Part shown: positions 31,186 through 47,472 of the stretch, piece by piece
How positions within the stretch are numbered: position 1 is the stretch's first letter
Layout of the letters: each line of letters begins with the position of its first letter
Origin: Brachyhypopomus gauderio
Taxonomy: Eukaryota; Chordata; Actinopteri; Gymnotiformes; Hypopomidae
Assembly: GCF_052324685.1 (NCBI RefSeq)
Contig: NW_027506890.1
Span: forward strand, 627,539-691,538
Direction: 5' to 3'
DNA: 64,000 nucleotides
Made by a program: the position numbers and the translations under genes
The notes under the pieces: model-generated
Database searches by the model: none
The model's input: the letters and a program-made list of their open reading frames with translations, nothing else
Told to the model about the DNA's origin: nothing

Positions 31186-31740
31186 TTCAGTCATTTACAT
31201 TTACATGGTGGTTATCCTGGTTAATGTTTGCTTTGGATGTCCTCTTAATTGAATCTCATAATGCTTTTGCATCATAAAATTAGGTATTGTTATTAAACAG
31301 TTCAGTAAGAATGAGCATTTCCAGGAATCTAAATAAATACACATCGTCATGCTTTGGTTTCCATCCAGCCAAACACACAGACACTTCTCCACCAATCGCA
31401 ACTTGCAATCACCAACCATGTTTTCCCAATTCTTAGATTTTGGATGCTATGGATGACCCTGTCCTGAAAGCCTTTAAACACCGATTTCCATAGGAAAAAT
31501 ACACCAAACCTTTTGACAAATATTGGCAATTTATATAAACTAATAAAAACATAGCATACCTAAAAATCTTATACAATAAACTTATTTATTACAAATTATC
31601 TTTGTTATTGGAGAAAATTGTGCATAGCAAAAGAGTTTGCTAGGCACCTTAGGTTTTATTCCAGGTACATATTTAGAATAGACAAAATGAGTTTCCACCT
31701 TTTGATGAAACCACATCTTCCACACTGATTTTCAGCCATT

Positions 31741-32213
31741 GGGCAACATGGTGGCTTAGTGGATAGCACGTTTGCCTCTCAGCTTTGGGGACTTCAAGTG
31801 GTTCAAGTCCCTATCTGAGCGGAGTTTCCATGTTCTCTCTGTGTCTGCATGGGTTTTCTCCGGGGACTCTGGTTTCCCCCCAAAGTCCAAAGACATGGAG
31901 GTTAGTGTGTGACTGTGTGTCCCTTCATATTCAATAAAAACAGTTGTCTGAGTGTCTGTGCATGAATATGTGTGTGGTTGTATGCCCAGTGGTGGATGGT
32001 GCTCTGACACTAGGGTCTGTCCTCTCTCCCCTTCCTGCACCTGATTCAGTCCCCCAGGGGGCTGTGGATTCCAGTAGCGAGCACTCTGTGTGCAATTGGC
32101 TGCCGCTTCTCACCAGTGTGTGATTGGTCATATAAGATTTGCACCTGTGTTAAAATTATAACGTGACCTTGGGTATCTTGGAAGGCGCTTTACAAATTGA
32201 ACATTCATTCTTC
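31741..32213 (+). repeat. tRNA-derived SINE, copy 2, with LINE2-like tail
   Basis: The head has an A-box-like segment (tggcttagtggatagcacg) and a B-box-like ggttcaagtccc. A shared SINE body follows, and the end reads ccttgggtatcttggaaggcgctttacaaat, like the 3' tail of L2-type LINEs. Such tail sharing lets SINEs borrow LINE machinery. It matches 29811-30240 in the same orientation. Confidence 0.8.
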
Positions 32214-33889
32214 CTGGCGGATTTGCTCCATGTTGTTCAGGTTTGCTGGTTGATTCTAAAGATCTTTAGTTTCTTAGCAGATTGATTTATATTGTTTCTC
32301 TATATTTTGAACCATCCATCCATTCTTTAATTTTAGCAAGAGGCCCAGACTCTAGTGCTCACCCCTATACTGTACTGCTGAGATGGCATGTGTTGAGGAG
32401 AGGACAGTGTTAGGTTTTTGCCACTCATAATATTTTGAATTTTGGCCAAAAAACACATATTTTGTCTAACAGTATTCACGGGGAGAGTAAAAAAGAGTAA
32501 ATCTCTGTAAATATATATATATAGCATATATAGCTCTATAGCTTGTTTAATCTAATACTCAGCATCCATATATTCATGAATATTCCTCCACTAATTTACA
32601 GATTAGCCTATGCAAATATAAATGGTACAACATAGGTATAAAGGACAAAACACAATTTTTTATTATATTGGTCTTTAACAATGCTGAGGTGCAAGGCATG
32701 GAGAGTGCAAGGCAATAACTGCTTTTTTCTATAAGCCATTCTTGAGAAAAACAATAATTTACAAATGATTTACATTTGCATGTAACATTGCATGCACACA
32801 CGAGCTTTTCATTGGGATTTGTGTGGAACAGACAAAGCTTGACCCACCCTTCTTTTTCTATGCTCCTGTGTTCTACAAAACAGGTCAGAAATTTCCATTG
32901 TAGTTTTTTTTGGTGTGTGGGTGTAAATCTACCCACCAACGCAGCAGGCGAGCTCAGCCATTTACATTTGAGCTTTATTTGATATTGCTGTGGCAACAAA
33001 ACAATTACAGTCAAAGCAATGAACTTGTGATGTGTGAGATTTGATTGGTTGGGCGTGAGACCACGAGACCTGCCCCAAATGCATGAGTCTCACAGTCTAT
33101 GTGCTAAACTTGAGAGGTATGCAGGCATGGAAGACCAACAATCATCCTGACTGGTTAATACAGTTGGGACAGTGTTGAAATTTTGAGTTGCTTATTACAC
33201 AGCCCAGAGACCTTTTCTCTCAGAGGATCTATTTTAGTGATAGCTACTAGGATGTAAAGACAATTTAGCTTAAGTGTATTTAATGGCTTACATCAACTTT
33301 AATGTAGTTTTAATTATATTCTTTTGTTCTAAAGACTGTAGACTGGCATCAAATGTTTTATCTTTGTACATGTGATGGTCATGGATATAGTCAGCCCTGG
33401 CTGGACTACACAGATAAAGACTGTTAGCCTTACATATGTTTGAGGAACACACGCCCAAACAGAGCTCAGATGTTTCCTACTGTCTGACTGCATCTGTTTC
33501 CTTGCCTATATTTGAACAATGAGTAGCCAGGGGCCGTATCTGGAAACTCCAGCTGAGGCTCCAGTTCTTCTCTTTGACCCCCCCCCCCCCCTCCCCTCCG
33601 CCCTGCCCCAGTGTATTGGACATTAAATGCTTATTGTCTACAAAATACCTCTCCCATACTATAGCCCTACATGTCCAGTACAAACAATAAATACATGCAA
33701 CAAATCTTACTTTGAACGACGGGTCTATATGTCTATATGACGACAAAAAGTGTTTGTTTTTATAATTACTCGAATTTATGTCGGGCCTACTGATTTTAGA
33801 CAAGACCTATGATAAAACGCACTGATCTATTTAATACAGCGCAATAAACTAATAATAAATCTGTTTACTTGGTCTAGCCGTATACCTGC
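32214..33889. other. Intergenic DNA upstream of rap1a
   Basis: Mostly AT-rich and without supported features, apart from a short (ta)n near 32510 and a C-run at 33578-33592. Confidence 0.4.
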
Positions 33890-34600
33890 GAACGGCTTGT
33901 ACAGCCTTGCTGAAGCGGTCTCTGCATCGCCGGTATATTAGTACCATTAGCCAAGCCTCTTCACCCCGGCGTGTCTGCACCGTTGCCCTTTTAAGGACGC
34001 TGGTGGGAAGCAGGAGAATGACGTTTGCAACGTTGAGCCAGGAGTTGAGCCAGCGGAGCGGCGGCGAGACCAAGACACGGTGAGCGCACATTCAACTTTA
34101 CCCGTATTTCCTCTGAAACCATAATAGGGTTGTTTTAAGACCCCGTTTCGAGACGGGGATGTTACGCTCGGATCCGGGTATGAGTAGTGAGGTCTCGGGG
34201 CCGTGGATCGCCTTAAAACTAAGCAGGCCAAGCACATAAGTACAGGCCGGCGGGTGTGAGCTTCCCAGCTTCAGAGCTAACTGACGTCGCGAGCCCCGCA
34301 GTGTTCGATTAGTTAACTGACGTCGCCGGCCCCGCGCGAGCTGCAGCTGTGTACGGTTAGCTGACTGACGTCCCCAGCCCCGCGCGAGCCACCGCAGTGT
34401 TCGGTTAGTTAACTGACGTCTCCAGCCCCGCGCGAGCCCCGCAGTGTTCGGTTGGCTAACTGGCAAGCTAAGCAAAAAGAATCGCAAAGCTTGAATATGG
34501 CGGCGTCAAATTAGGTGCCGCTACACAATTATAAACTTTGTGTGTTTCCGGTGCGCGTTTGCGGTGTACGTGTGAGTATGTTCTTCGTGTGTCACGAATA
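33890..34600 (+). promoter_or_regulatory. rap1a: Candidate rap1a promoter and first untranslated exon (CpG-rich)
   Basis: This is the most CpG-rich stretch upstream of the rap1a coding exons. A plausible untranslated exon ends at 34079 with the donor caagacacg|gtgagcgc. A second donor-like site (cgt|gtgagt) lies near 34571. Sites of known promoter type are visible: four TGACGT (34282, 34318, 34366, 34414), an ATATGGCGGC YY1-like motif near 34497, and TTTCCGG (ETS-like) near 34545. The first coding exon is 11.7 kb away; a long first intron also occurs in mammalian RAP1A. No transcript evidence is available here. Confidence 0.5.
34276..34466. repeat. GC-rich minisatellite, unit about 47 bp, with TGACGT in each copy
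   Basis: Four to five imperfect copies of gttagttaactgacgtc followed by gccagccccgcgcgagc and cccgcagtgttcg. TGACGT starts at 34282, 34318, 34366 and 34414 (spacing 36, 48, 48). Confidence 0.85.
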
Positions 34601-37307
34601 GTCCACTGCGAACAGTCTACGCCTAATGTTAGAATAAAACTAACTAAAGGTAATAAACATGAAGTTGTTTAGTTAGCTAACTAGCTAGCTGCTGGTTATG
34701 TGTGTCAGCACCTCGCCAGGTTAGCTACGATTGCTATAAAAGCCTGTTAGCTACGTATGCTAGTTAGCTGGCTAAACTAAACAGACAATGTTATAGTTCA
34801 TGTCCACTGGGTATTGTTGCCCAGAACAGTCTGGTCGTGGTAGAGTCAGCAGATGGCATATTGCTAACTAGCTGGATCGCTCGCTAGATTATCTATCCTA
34901 CCTTCAAATATGTTCTTTTATAGCCATGTTAGCTGTCATGTGTCCCGCCTCACACACCATCTGCCTAGCTGGCTAGTCTGTGGTATCTTAATGTGCGGTT
35001 CCGTCGACGAGTCAGCCAGTTAATCTCGCCATCTAATACATGTTGGCCTGCTTGTCTTCACGCTACGTACCGTTTGTTAACAGGAGCCCCGTCAGCCAGT
35101 TAAACACTTGTGCTTCTTTTACGCATGAAACTAGCTGGTGTTTTCACATTTTATGTGGCTAATTTTACTAATAGTGAACATTTGGCTCTCGTGGCAAATT
35201 GTACAGTTATTTATTTAGTTATTTGGGTTAACGTAGCTAATTAAGCTGGTATTTTAGTCTAAATAATCGCAATGGCTAGTTGAACACAAGTACGTTGACA
35301 AGTTTATTGTATGAACATACCTCGGCATGCTAACTTTGCTAGCTAGCTCTAGCTACATAGCTTGCTACGGTTTCTGTGTTTGCCTGTTTACACTGTGAAG
35401 TAACAGTGTGTCTTCTATACTACTTTTATTAATCGTTTTTGCAGTATTGCTCACTGGTTTGTCCAGAGCACACAACAACAGTCGTTCACATTTTAAGTCC
35501 CATGACTAATGAGAAGGATTTGCACAAGGGTTTCATTGATTTGTCTTTTCACACTAAATATGCGTCTAAATAAGATTTTATATAAAGCTGACATGCAGCC
35601 TGAAATATTCCATCAAAGTGAATAAACCTGGTCATAATCTGACTAACGGTACAGAAAACCTTCGCTTTAACATTTAGACAGTTATATAGAATACTGATAA
35701 TAGTAGATCTGAACTTCACAGAAGAAGTTTTTACATACATCCTTTACATTTAAAAATGAAAAAATGTTTGGTTTTGAATTGTTTATATCCTTCATTCAAG
35801 AGTCATTTGCCAAGAACATAAAAAATGCTGAACTGATTGTCAGGCAATATCACCAGTTTTGACAGTTATAAATAAAAAAGGCTGAAAAAATGAAGGGAAA
35901 CTTATAAAGATGGTGGGTTTCCTTATTAAGCTTCGTTTAAGTAGTTATGATCTCAAGATGAACATATCACTGAGTTGACATGTAAAAACACAACTTTCAT
36001 GTCTTTTGTCGAGCTCGTCTTTTTGTATATTTTTGTATGAGTATAGTCATTGTGGTAATTTTTATTTATTTGTACAGATACTAAGCTGTGCCTTAGACTA
36101 CAATGCAATATGGATGAGGATGATTTGTATAGTGAAAGGTTTTGTTGTTTTTGCCTAAATCTGATCTGCATCTGGGGAAAACCACTAGCTCCCACTAGCT
36201 TTGCCTCAAGCAAAAGTCCAACACCTGAGTCTGTAGTTTTTGTGTTTTGCCTTGTTGGTTGTGGTCATGCTGTGCTGCTTGTGTGGGATGAATATTGAGT
36301 ATGAATATGTGGACTGCTGTCCAGTTCTTGGCAACTATTCACAGTGGCATTCTTTACTGTTTATTAGTTACCCCTGCAGCTGAGCTGAAGAACTGGAATG
36401 ACACTTTTCGTTCACCTCACTATTGAACCTCTGACCAGGCACATAACATTCCCTGACTATTAATATTATTAATCTCATTTTCTTTTATTGGATTTGCTGG
36501 CATCTTTCCGTATGTTGAAAGCTAATAGGAATAGGAGGCCAGAATATTCAAACTAACATTGGCTAGTTTTAAAGGTCTCGCCTGATTTAGATTTGATTGT
36601 TTTTGATGCTGTCCATGGCTTGTAATTGTCAGTGTTATAGTTGTAGAATTCTTGTCCTGCAGCCAGTGATCCAACTTCTCTAGTGGATATTGCAAGTGTT
36701 AGCCTTTTTTTCTACTAGTTGTACAGTAATACTTTAGAACTGATTATTCACTACAAAAATGAACCATTCTCAATTTAATAGTTTTAATTTAGTTGTAATG
36801 ATGGTATGTTTTTCATGATGGTAGGTTTTTTTATTTTTATTTTTGTCATAGTGTTAATTTTTTTTTTAAACGGACTACTCTTTACTAAGTGCAATGACTG
36901 TTCTCTGTACTTTTAAATACAATGGATTAATTTAAATTTGCATTAAAAATAGGTTAAATAACAAAGCAGATTGCAGCCTTGTCTGTTCATATGACCTGGC
37001 TGTGGTCTGGATAAGGAACTGTTGGAGGCCAATACATTAATGCCTGAAAGTTTTCCAGGTGAAACCATGGTTGTCAGGGTTGTCATGGTGATCCTTGGTC
37101 ACTTCAAATGCTCTGTGGTTTTTCCAACATGCGGTTGAATGGTGTATTTACCTATTTAAGTTTAAATCCATCCATAAAAGAACCATGCAAGCAGTGTAAT
37201 ATGAATCTAAGCTTGTAATACACTGGTGAAGTTTCACTCCAGGATTGTTCAGGCCATGCTTTTGGGGGAATGACATTAAGTGATTGTCAGGCTGTGTGGA
37301 AACAGCA

Positions 37308-37310
<3 letters not shown>

Positions 37311-37388
<78 letters not shown>
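37311..37388. repeat. (TG)n microsatellite
   Basis: About 39 uninterrupted TG units. Confidence 0.97.
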
Positions 37389-37391
<3 letters not shown>

Positions 37392-38220
37392 AACAGGGAT
37401 AGTGGAAAAGTTCCTGACTTCAAAAACTACTGACTTCATTGAGCCTTCAACTTTTTGTGACTAGTGAGTTGGTCCACTTGCTTCCTTTACTAGACAATAC
37501 CCTAGTGTCAGTTATTTCAAGCAGTAGGCCTGCATTAGCAAGTCTTCGGTACGTCACTCAGACTTTTCCCTGGCAGATGGCATGGTCAGGAGATCTATTA
37601 AACTACGTTTGATCTTGTTCGTATCCTTGACCACAGTGGTATGTGCAGTGTTGCTTCAAGGTTCAGCTGTGAACACAGCCCTGCAAAGGGAGTGCCTCAA
37701 AGACAATGTTTGGACAGCTCCATCACTGATCAGCAGAGAGACTCTGTTGTGATCTCTAACGCCAGGGACCGCGTTGCTCCTAACAAACCTGAGAATGTGT
37801 GTGCCCTTTCAGCAATTGATTACCTGCTGACCTGATATCTGTGAACCCGCTTTGACAACATTTATAAAAAGAGGTATATGAATATAATCGACATTAAATC
37901 AGTTCTTTCGTAAGTCACTGGGCGAGCTTACCTGTTGATTGTCCAGACAAAGTAAATGCAGCAAACAAAATGAGTACTTGCGTATGCTAATAGTGGAAAC
38001 GGCTCAGTACAGACCTTTCTGCTTTTGGATTGTAGACTAGAAAAGAAATTTGGCTTGGTACAAAATGTAAATTATTTGGCCTATTTGTAAGCATGTAGTA
38101 ACCTATTAATTAATAAAATATAAATCTGATATAAATCTAATTATTTGCAAATTGTATCATTACCAACTGCACACAGACAAAATCATTAAGATCAAACTAA
38201 TTTATTGTTGATTCCATTGT

Positions 38221-38280
38221 GTACAGCGCTTTGGTCAACTTTGGTTGTGTAAGGTGCTATATAAATAAACGATTGATTGA
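38221..38280 (+). repeat. LINE2-type 3' tail
   Basis: gcgctttggtcaactttggttgtg and aaggtgctatataaataaac followed by (gatt)n match the general form of fish L2 or L2-mobilised SINE tails. Only the tail is left. Confidence 0.5.
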
Positions 38281-40145
38281 TAAATGATATTCAATTTGTT
38301 CAAGTGGACACAGTGATCAGGGCGAACAATCATGTATATGTCACTGTGAATGAGATGATTTCTCAGTCTTTGCTTGCTGTCATTTGCGAATGCTACGGTT
38401 TCTCCTTCTTTGCCTACGGCTGTTTGTGTTGAGTTCTGCAGAGCCTTCGTGAAGATGCAGAGAAGTCTGCTGTGAAAGGCAGTTGATCGTAAGATGGAAA
38501 TGAAGGCTCTTCTGCTCCTCTGCACGTTTGGAACAAACACAGACTTGGAAACAGTAATCTCTTGTTCTGGTCCCTCGGTTGTAAGCCATACGGGAATGTG
38601 TCTGTAGGTAGTGAGAGATTTCCTGTGGGCTTATGAGCTAGGCTGCTCATATGTGAGTGTGATGTTTGTGTAAAAACAGTGTTTCATTACCATGTACAGT
38701 TTGTTCAGCCATACGGTCATTTGCTATTGTTAATTAGTGTCTCCCCCTCATCTTGACTACTTTAGTCAGTAAACTTTGTGTGCTTTCTGTAAAGAGTTTA
38801 AGTAGGGAGTTGTCATTTGCTCTGTGTGTGATTTTTATTTTATTTTTCACTGCACACTCTCCAGACTGTTGTATAGGGCGTTGTCAGGGCTTCAGCTCAT
38901 TTGGACACAGAAGTATGTGCAGGCTGTGATCACAGCCAGCTGATCTGAAGCACTGGAGACAGACACTTTTCTCTTTTTTAGGAACTCTGATTATTTTCCA
39001 AAGCCCTTGAAAAGGCACAGTACTGTGTGTTTTGAAGAGGGAATACCATCGATAGAAAAATTGCTGTGTGGCTACTGCAGCTTTTATTTGAGCCATATTC
39101 TGATTGACCTTAGTTACCTCAGAAGTGCTTGTGAGAGAAACTGTGATTCATCAATGTGATGATACGATTAGAATGTCTGAGAATATCCTGGGTGTTCAGC
39201 ACCATCTGTGAATCCAAATTTCCATTGTGCTCGTTTGAGTATTATGTATTGTGTGTGTGTGTGCGTGCGTGCGTGCGTCATACATATATAGCATATATAG
39301 TAGGGGTGGGAATCGTTTACTATCTCTCAATTCGATTCCGATTTTGGGGGCCACGATTAGATTCAAAACGATTTTCGATTAAAAAAACGATTAGATTTAT
39401 AAAAATTTCTGCTTCAGTCTATAAAATCTGCATGATCTAGTCTGCTTTGCATCACAGAATGACAAATACAGAAAATAAAGTGTCTCACATTTAATAAACA
39501 AAAATAAAGTGCTTTGGTAAAATAAAATGCTTTTTGTTGTGTTACCAAAATTCTTGAGCTTCATTTTGCAAGCTGTCAGGGCTGACACGGATGCTGTTCA
39601 CCCAACGGCCCCAGCCGTTGCTAGGGGCACCAGAGTCAGTCCCAGGTGTAACCAGAGACTGTATATATAAGTGGACTGGACAACACGAGTGAAAAGTGAA
39701 GCCTCCGTGTGTCAGCTGCCCTCTAGTGGCTGGCTGCAGTACAACTTTTAACCCCGCCCATTCCCATAGGCCCTTTTCACACTTCCGCATTTTTTCTTCC
39801 GGAAGTTCTCGTCGCAGGGTAAAGTCACTTCCGTTACACATTAAACAATTGCAGAGTCCACTAACAAGAGCTTTTGCAGTGCACCAGGGTGCTCGATCTC
39901 AAAGCAAAAACAGCCATATCTCAGTTTCCATGGTTTTCCGGCTGACGACGAGCAAAAAAGAAAATGGGTTTATGCAATTAGGAGGGATGAAGGAGAAAAC
40001 TTTGTGATACGGAGCATCTTTGTGTGTAGCCAGCATTTCACTGCTGCAGACTCTACATAGCAGGAAGCTCATGGCTAAAAGTTGGTGCTGTTCCCTGTTA
40101 CTGTCCCGGTACTGTTACTGTTCCCAGTACTGTTACTATTCCCAG

Positions 40146-40625
40146 CCGGTTTCAGTGGAACAGTTGCTGTCCGCGTTTGAAAGATCAAGCTCTCGGCTGG
40201 GAGTACACGTACGTCCGCTAGCATCTAGCTGTGACCCCCTAGCATCTAGCCCCGGTCCGCTAGCATCTAGCTGTGACCCCCTAGCATCTAGCCCCGGTCC
40301 GCTAGCATCTAGCCGTGATCCGCTAGCATCTAGCCGTGATCCGCTAGCATCTAGCCGTGATCCGCTAGCATCTAGCCCCGGTTCGCTAGCTTCTAGCCCC
40401 GGTTCGCTAGCACCTAGCCGTGATCCGATAGCATCTAGCCCCGGTTCGCTAGCTTCTAGCCCCGGTTCGCTAGTATCTAGCCGTGATCCGATAGCAGGTA
40501 GCCCCGGTCCGATAGCATCTAGCTAGAAATGAGCAAGCTCTCGGCTGGCAGTACACCACGAGCGTCTACTAGTCGAGAGTTTGCTCTTTCAAATGCAGAC
40601 AGCAACTGTTCCACTGAAACCGGCT
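40146..40625. repeat. 21-bp minisatellite between inverted arms
   Basis: From about 40215 to 40525 a 21-bp unit (gctagcatctagccgtgatcc and variants) repeats about 15 times. It reads as the heptapeptide LASSRDP in one frame. The array is flanked by inverted arms: tttcagtggaacagttgctg at 40149 and cagcaactgttccactgaaa at about 40601. Confidence 0.85.
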
Positions 40626-40810
40626 CTGAAACTAGCTCTGATCCGCTAGCATCTAGCTCTGCTCTGTAGCATCCAGCTCTGACCATCACTTTGCTGTCGA
40701 CTATATTGGACACTGAATAAACAACAACACTTAATAACTTGGTGTGTGTCATGAACTTTATTGATACTGATGTAAACCAAACAATCAATAGCTGACATCC
40801 CTTGGCTTGC

Positions 40811-41123
40811 TAAAGCTGGGCGTACACTGTACGATATTTTAAATCGTGTACTCAGCTCCAGCTCAAACTGTATGACTAAATCGCAGGGAGAGTCGGCTCG
40901 TGGAGCTGCTTCAACAGTGCAATACTCTCACGAGGAGCGATTTGAATTTTAAACATGTTTGATATTCTTGCGACGCTGCGATTTCAGATCGGGAGTTGGT
41001 CGTGAGGTGTGAATCGCTCCTCGTTTACCTGTGTAAACTACACAATGCACGACACGCGATTGAGCCGAAACTCGGCCCGATCACAAAATAGTCCAAAAAT
41101 CGCACAGTGTACGCCCAGCTTAA
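40811..41123. mobile_element. Harbinger-like MITE with TAA target duplication
   Basis: A 307-bp element (40814-41120) has perfect 18-bp ends: agctgggcgtacactgt(a) and its inverse (t)acagtgtacgcccagct. It is flanked by taa on both sides (40811-40813 and 41121-41123). A 3-bp T(A/T)A duplication is the PIF/Harbinger hallmark. There is no coding capacity. Confidence 0.85.
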
Positions 41124-42101
41124 CCTAGCTAGATATTGTTAACTAAAGCTGTCAGAATCATTTGTAATATTATAATATATATCATAAAAATAGGGACCGT
41201 TTTACCACTCCGTAGGATGACTAATGGAACCAGCTATACGTTAAATAATAGTTAGTTGGTTACCTCGCTAGTGCTAGCTGGTGTTAGCTTACCCTGGTAT
41301 AAGTGAATAAATTCTCCTACAAACAATTTGTAGCCTCTATTTAACTTGGAACCCTTCGTTGTTGAATATTCTCCAACGATCCTGAAAACGTATTTAAAAT
41401 TCAGTCTCGGCAGCGACGACAGGGATGAAGTAAATACACGCTCCATGCTGAGGTGAATTTACAACAACTATCTTCTGTGAGTACCGGAACTTGTTTTACC
41501 CGGCGGTGACGTATTTCCGCTTTGTTGTGAAAAGGGCCTATGTAAGTGAACGGGCCGGACGAGAAATTTTGAATTTTTATTACACGTAAAATACATTTTT
41601 TGAGCAGTTATATTTTGTCAATTCTATAAGACCCCATTGCATTAGTATCTCTCCCAGTGTTTTTCTCTAGGATAAACAGATTTAATAGAAGTTATTAAGT
41701 GTTAGTTAAAGGGGTGTGGCAATAAGGTGATTGACAGTTAATAGCTGCGTTGGTTGACATCTAATACCAGACGCTCAAACGTGAACGCGCTCAACAGCAA
41801 AACTCTATCAAAACTCTCTACAGCAAAACTCTCGACAGCAGTATTAAAACCTTTTACCTTTGTTTATTTTGTAAAACGTCAAAAGGGTCTATACTGGTGG
41901 GCGTATCCTAACGAATGTTGCGGGGGAGATACGGTCCTGCGTACCGGTTCTAATGCGCATGCTCTGGCTCCAATTTTCATCTACTGCGCAAGCGCATCCA
42001 AGATGGCGGTGTCTGTGTGGCCATCTTGGTGGCTTCAAAAGTTCACAATGGGAGTCAACGGTGACGTATCGTCCATTATATATACGGTCTCTGGGTGTAA
42101 C

Positions 42102-43003
42102 CGTACGTTCTCAGCCAGTCTCTGCTTTCTCTGTGATTGCTTCTCATTTGAAGGTGTCTCGCCACCAACTCTCTGTTATGCTTTCTCTTTACTTAATAGA
42201 GTATCTATCTCCTACGTCGCTTCCTGACCCATCTCAAGTTTTCCCAATCCTGTATTTATTCCTATCCGTGTTGCCTTTATTTTTGAAAAGGGTTTTATTT
42301 TGCTGTGGCGTTTTTAGCCTGCTGCCAGTTACTTCCGCTGGCATGCGCTGGTTTCGTTTTCGCGTTGCATTTATCCGCGCTGTTTTTTTATTTACTGTTG
42401 TTATTTTGCTGCTTTCTCCCGTCTCTCTACGGTTGAGTTTTATTTTTCACACATTGTATTTTCCGCGTTGTTTTTTTGTTTCTATTTACTCCGTGCCCTC
42501 ACTGTTTTGGATTCTGTTCTTCTGCGCGTTGAGTCTTCCGCGTTGTTTTGTTTGTTCATTCTGGGTCGCTGTGCGCGTTTCCCTCTCGCTAATACATTTG
42601 ACAAGTGTCAAACGTGTTGCTCTTGCGAGCCGGCACTTGGGTCCACCCTTCTCTATATTATTTCATGCAGTGTGTGCGTTCCCGTGCTCACCGCGTTGCA
42701 CACGAGCTTCATTGTGTCAAGTTCGGTCTTTCCTGGCATTCGGTAAAAACCAAAATGAACCCTTATTTTTGCCTTAAACGAAGACGGGACAGGTTGAATA
42801 TTTCTTTCCTCCACTTGTTTTGAAACTTTTTCATGAGTGTGTTCCAGAATCTGCTGCGTAAAGTCTCGCGTAATTTTGTAATTACGTAACGCGAGACTTC
42901 ACCACTACTTAGAATCGATTTTGGGACATTTAAAATCGATTCTGACTCGTAGTAAATGAGGATCGATTTTTGATATATGAATCGATTTTTTGGCCCACCT
43001 TTA
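42102..43003. other. Right part of the outer hAT element
   Basis: Plus-strand frames of up to 274 codons cross 41953-42777, but they show only hydrophobic, Phe/Leu/Ser-rich translation of T-rich DNA and no domain. A palindrome, aagtctcgcgtaa...ttacgtaacgcgagactt, sits at 42861-42900. Confidence 0.4.
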
Positions 43004-43011
43004 ATATATAG

Positions 43012-45777
<2,766 letters not shown>

Positions 45778-45808
45778 GCTGTAGAGGTGTGTGCACAGAG
45801 ACCCCACC

Positions 45809-47472
<1,664 letters not shown>

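Larger units (their letters stand above)
34601..39292 (+). other. rap1a intron 1, left part
   Basis: No protein gene is supported. Repeats seen are a (GT)n run and a LINE2-like tail, listed separately. The first kilobase has many gctagct/gttagc motifs. Confidence 0.4.
39769..41538 (+). mobile_element. THAP-domain DNA transposon, internally rearranged
   Basis: Terminal inverted repeats are ggcccttttcaca at the left and tgtgaaaagggcc at the right, with TA on both sides. Near the left end (39870-40060) the plus strand encodes a THAP zinc finger. CSAPGCSISKQKQPYLSFHGFP has the first Cys pair, followed by a DEQKRKWVYAIRRDEGENFV-like helix and VCSQHF with the last Cys-His. THAP domains bind transposon ends in P-element-like and Kolobok transposases. 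No catalytic domain follows. The middle holds a 21-bp minisatellite and a MITE. Confidence 0.75.
39645..42101. mobile_element. Inner hAT-type element with 8-bp duplication ggtgtaac
   Basis: The element spans 39653-42093 (2441 bp). The left end reads cagagactgtatatataagtgg and the right end, inverted, reads cagagaccgtatatataatgg. Flanks are exact ggtgtaac copies (39645-39652 and 42094-42101). CAGAG-type ends and an 8-bp duplication point to hAT. Without the THAP element inside, it would be only about 670 bp, so it was a non-autonomous MITE. Confidence 0.85.
39293..43011. mobile_element. Outer hAT-type element with 8-bp duplication atatatag
   Basis: The element spans 39301-43003 (3703 bp). Its ends are taggggtggg and cccaccttta, inverted copies with two or three mismatches. 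Both are followed inward by AATCG-type repeats (gaatcg, aacgatt at the left; aaaatcgatt, atcgattttt at the right). The exact 8-mer atatatag flanks it (39293-39300 and 43004-43011), as expected for hAT. Most of its present length is a second element inserted at 39653. No transposase of its own is recognisable. Confidence 0.75.

Noticed and set aside
33578..33610. C-run as a possible regulatory G-quadruplex
   Set aside because: It is a single homopolymer followed by a C-rich tail without four separated G tracts; assembly slippage is as likely.
36110..36298. 62-codon plus frame starting MDEDD
   Set aside because: It has no homology I recognise and no splice context, and it lies in rap1a intron 1; chance frame.
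41953..42777. 274-codon plus-strand frame
   Set aside because: It is Phe/Leu/Ser-rich translation of T-rich transposon DNA, with no domain, and it crosses the end of one element into another.
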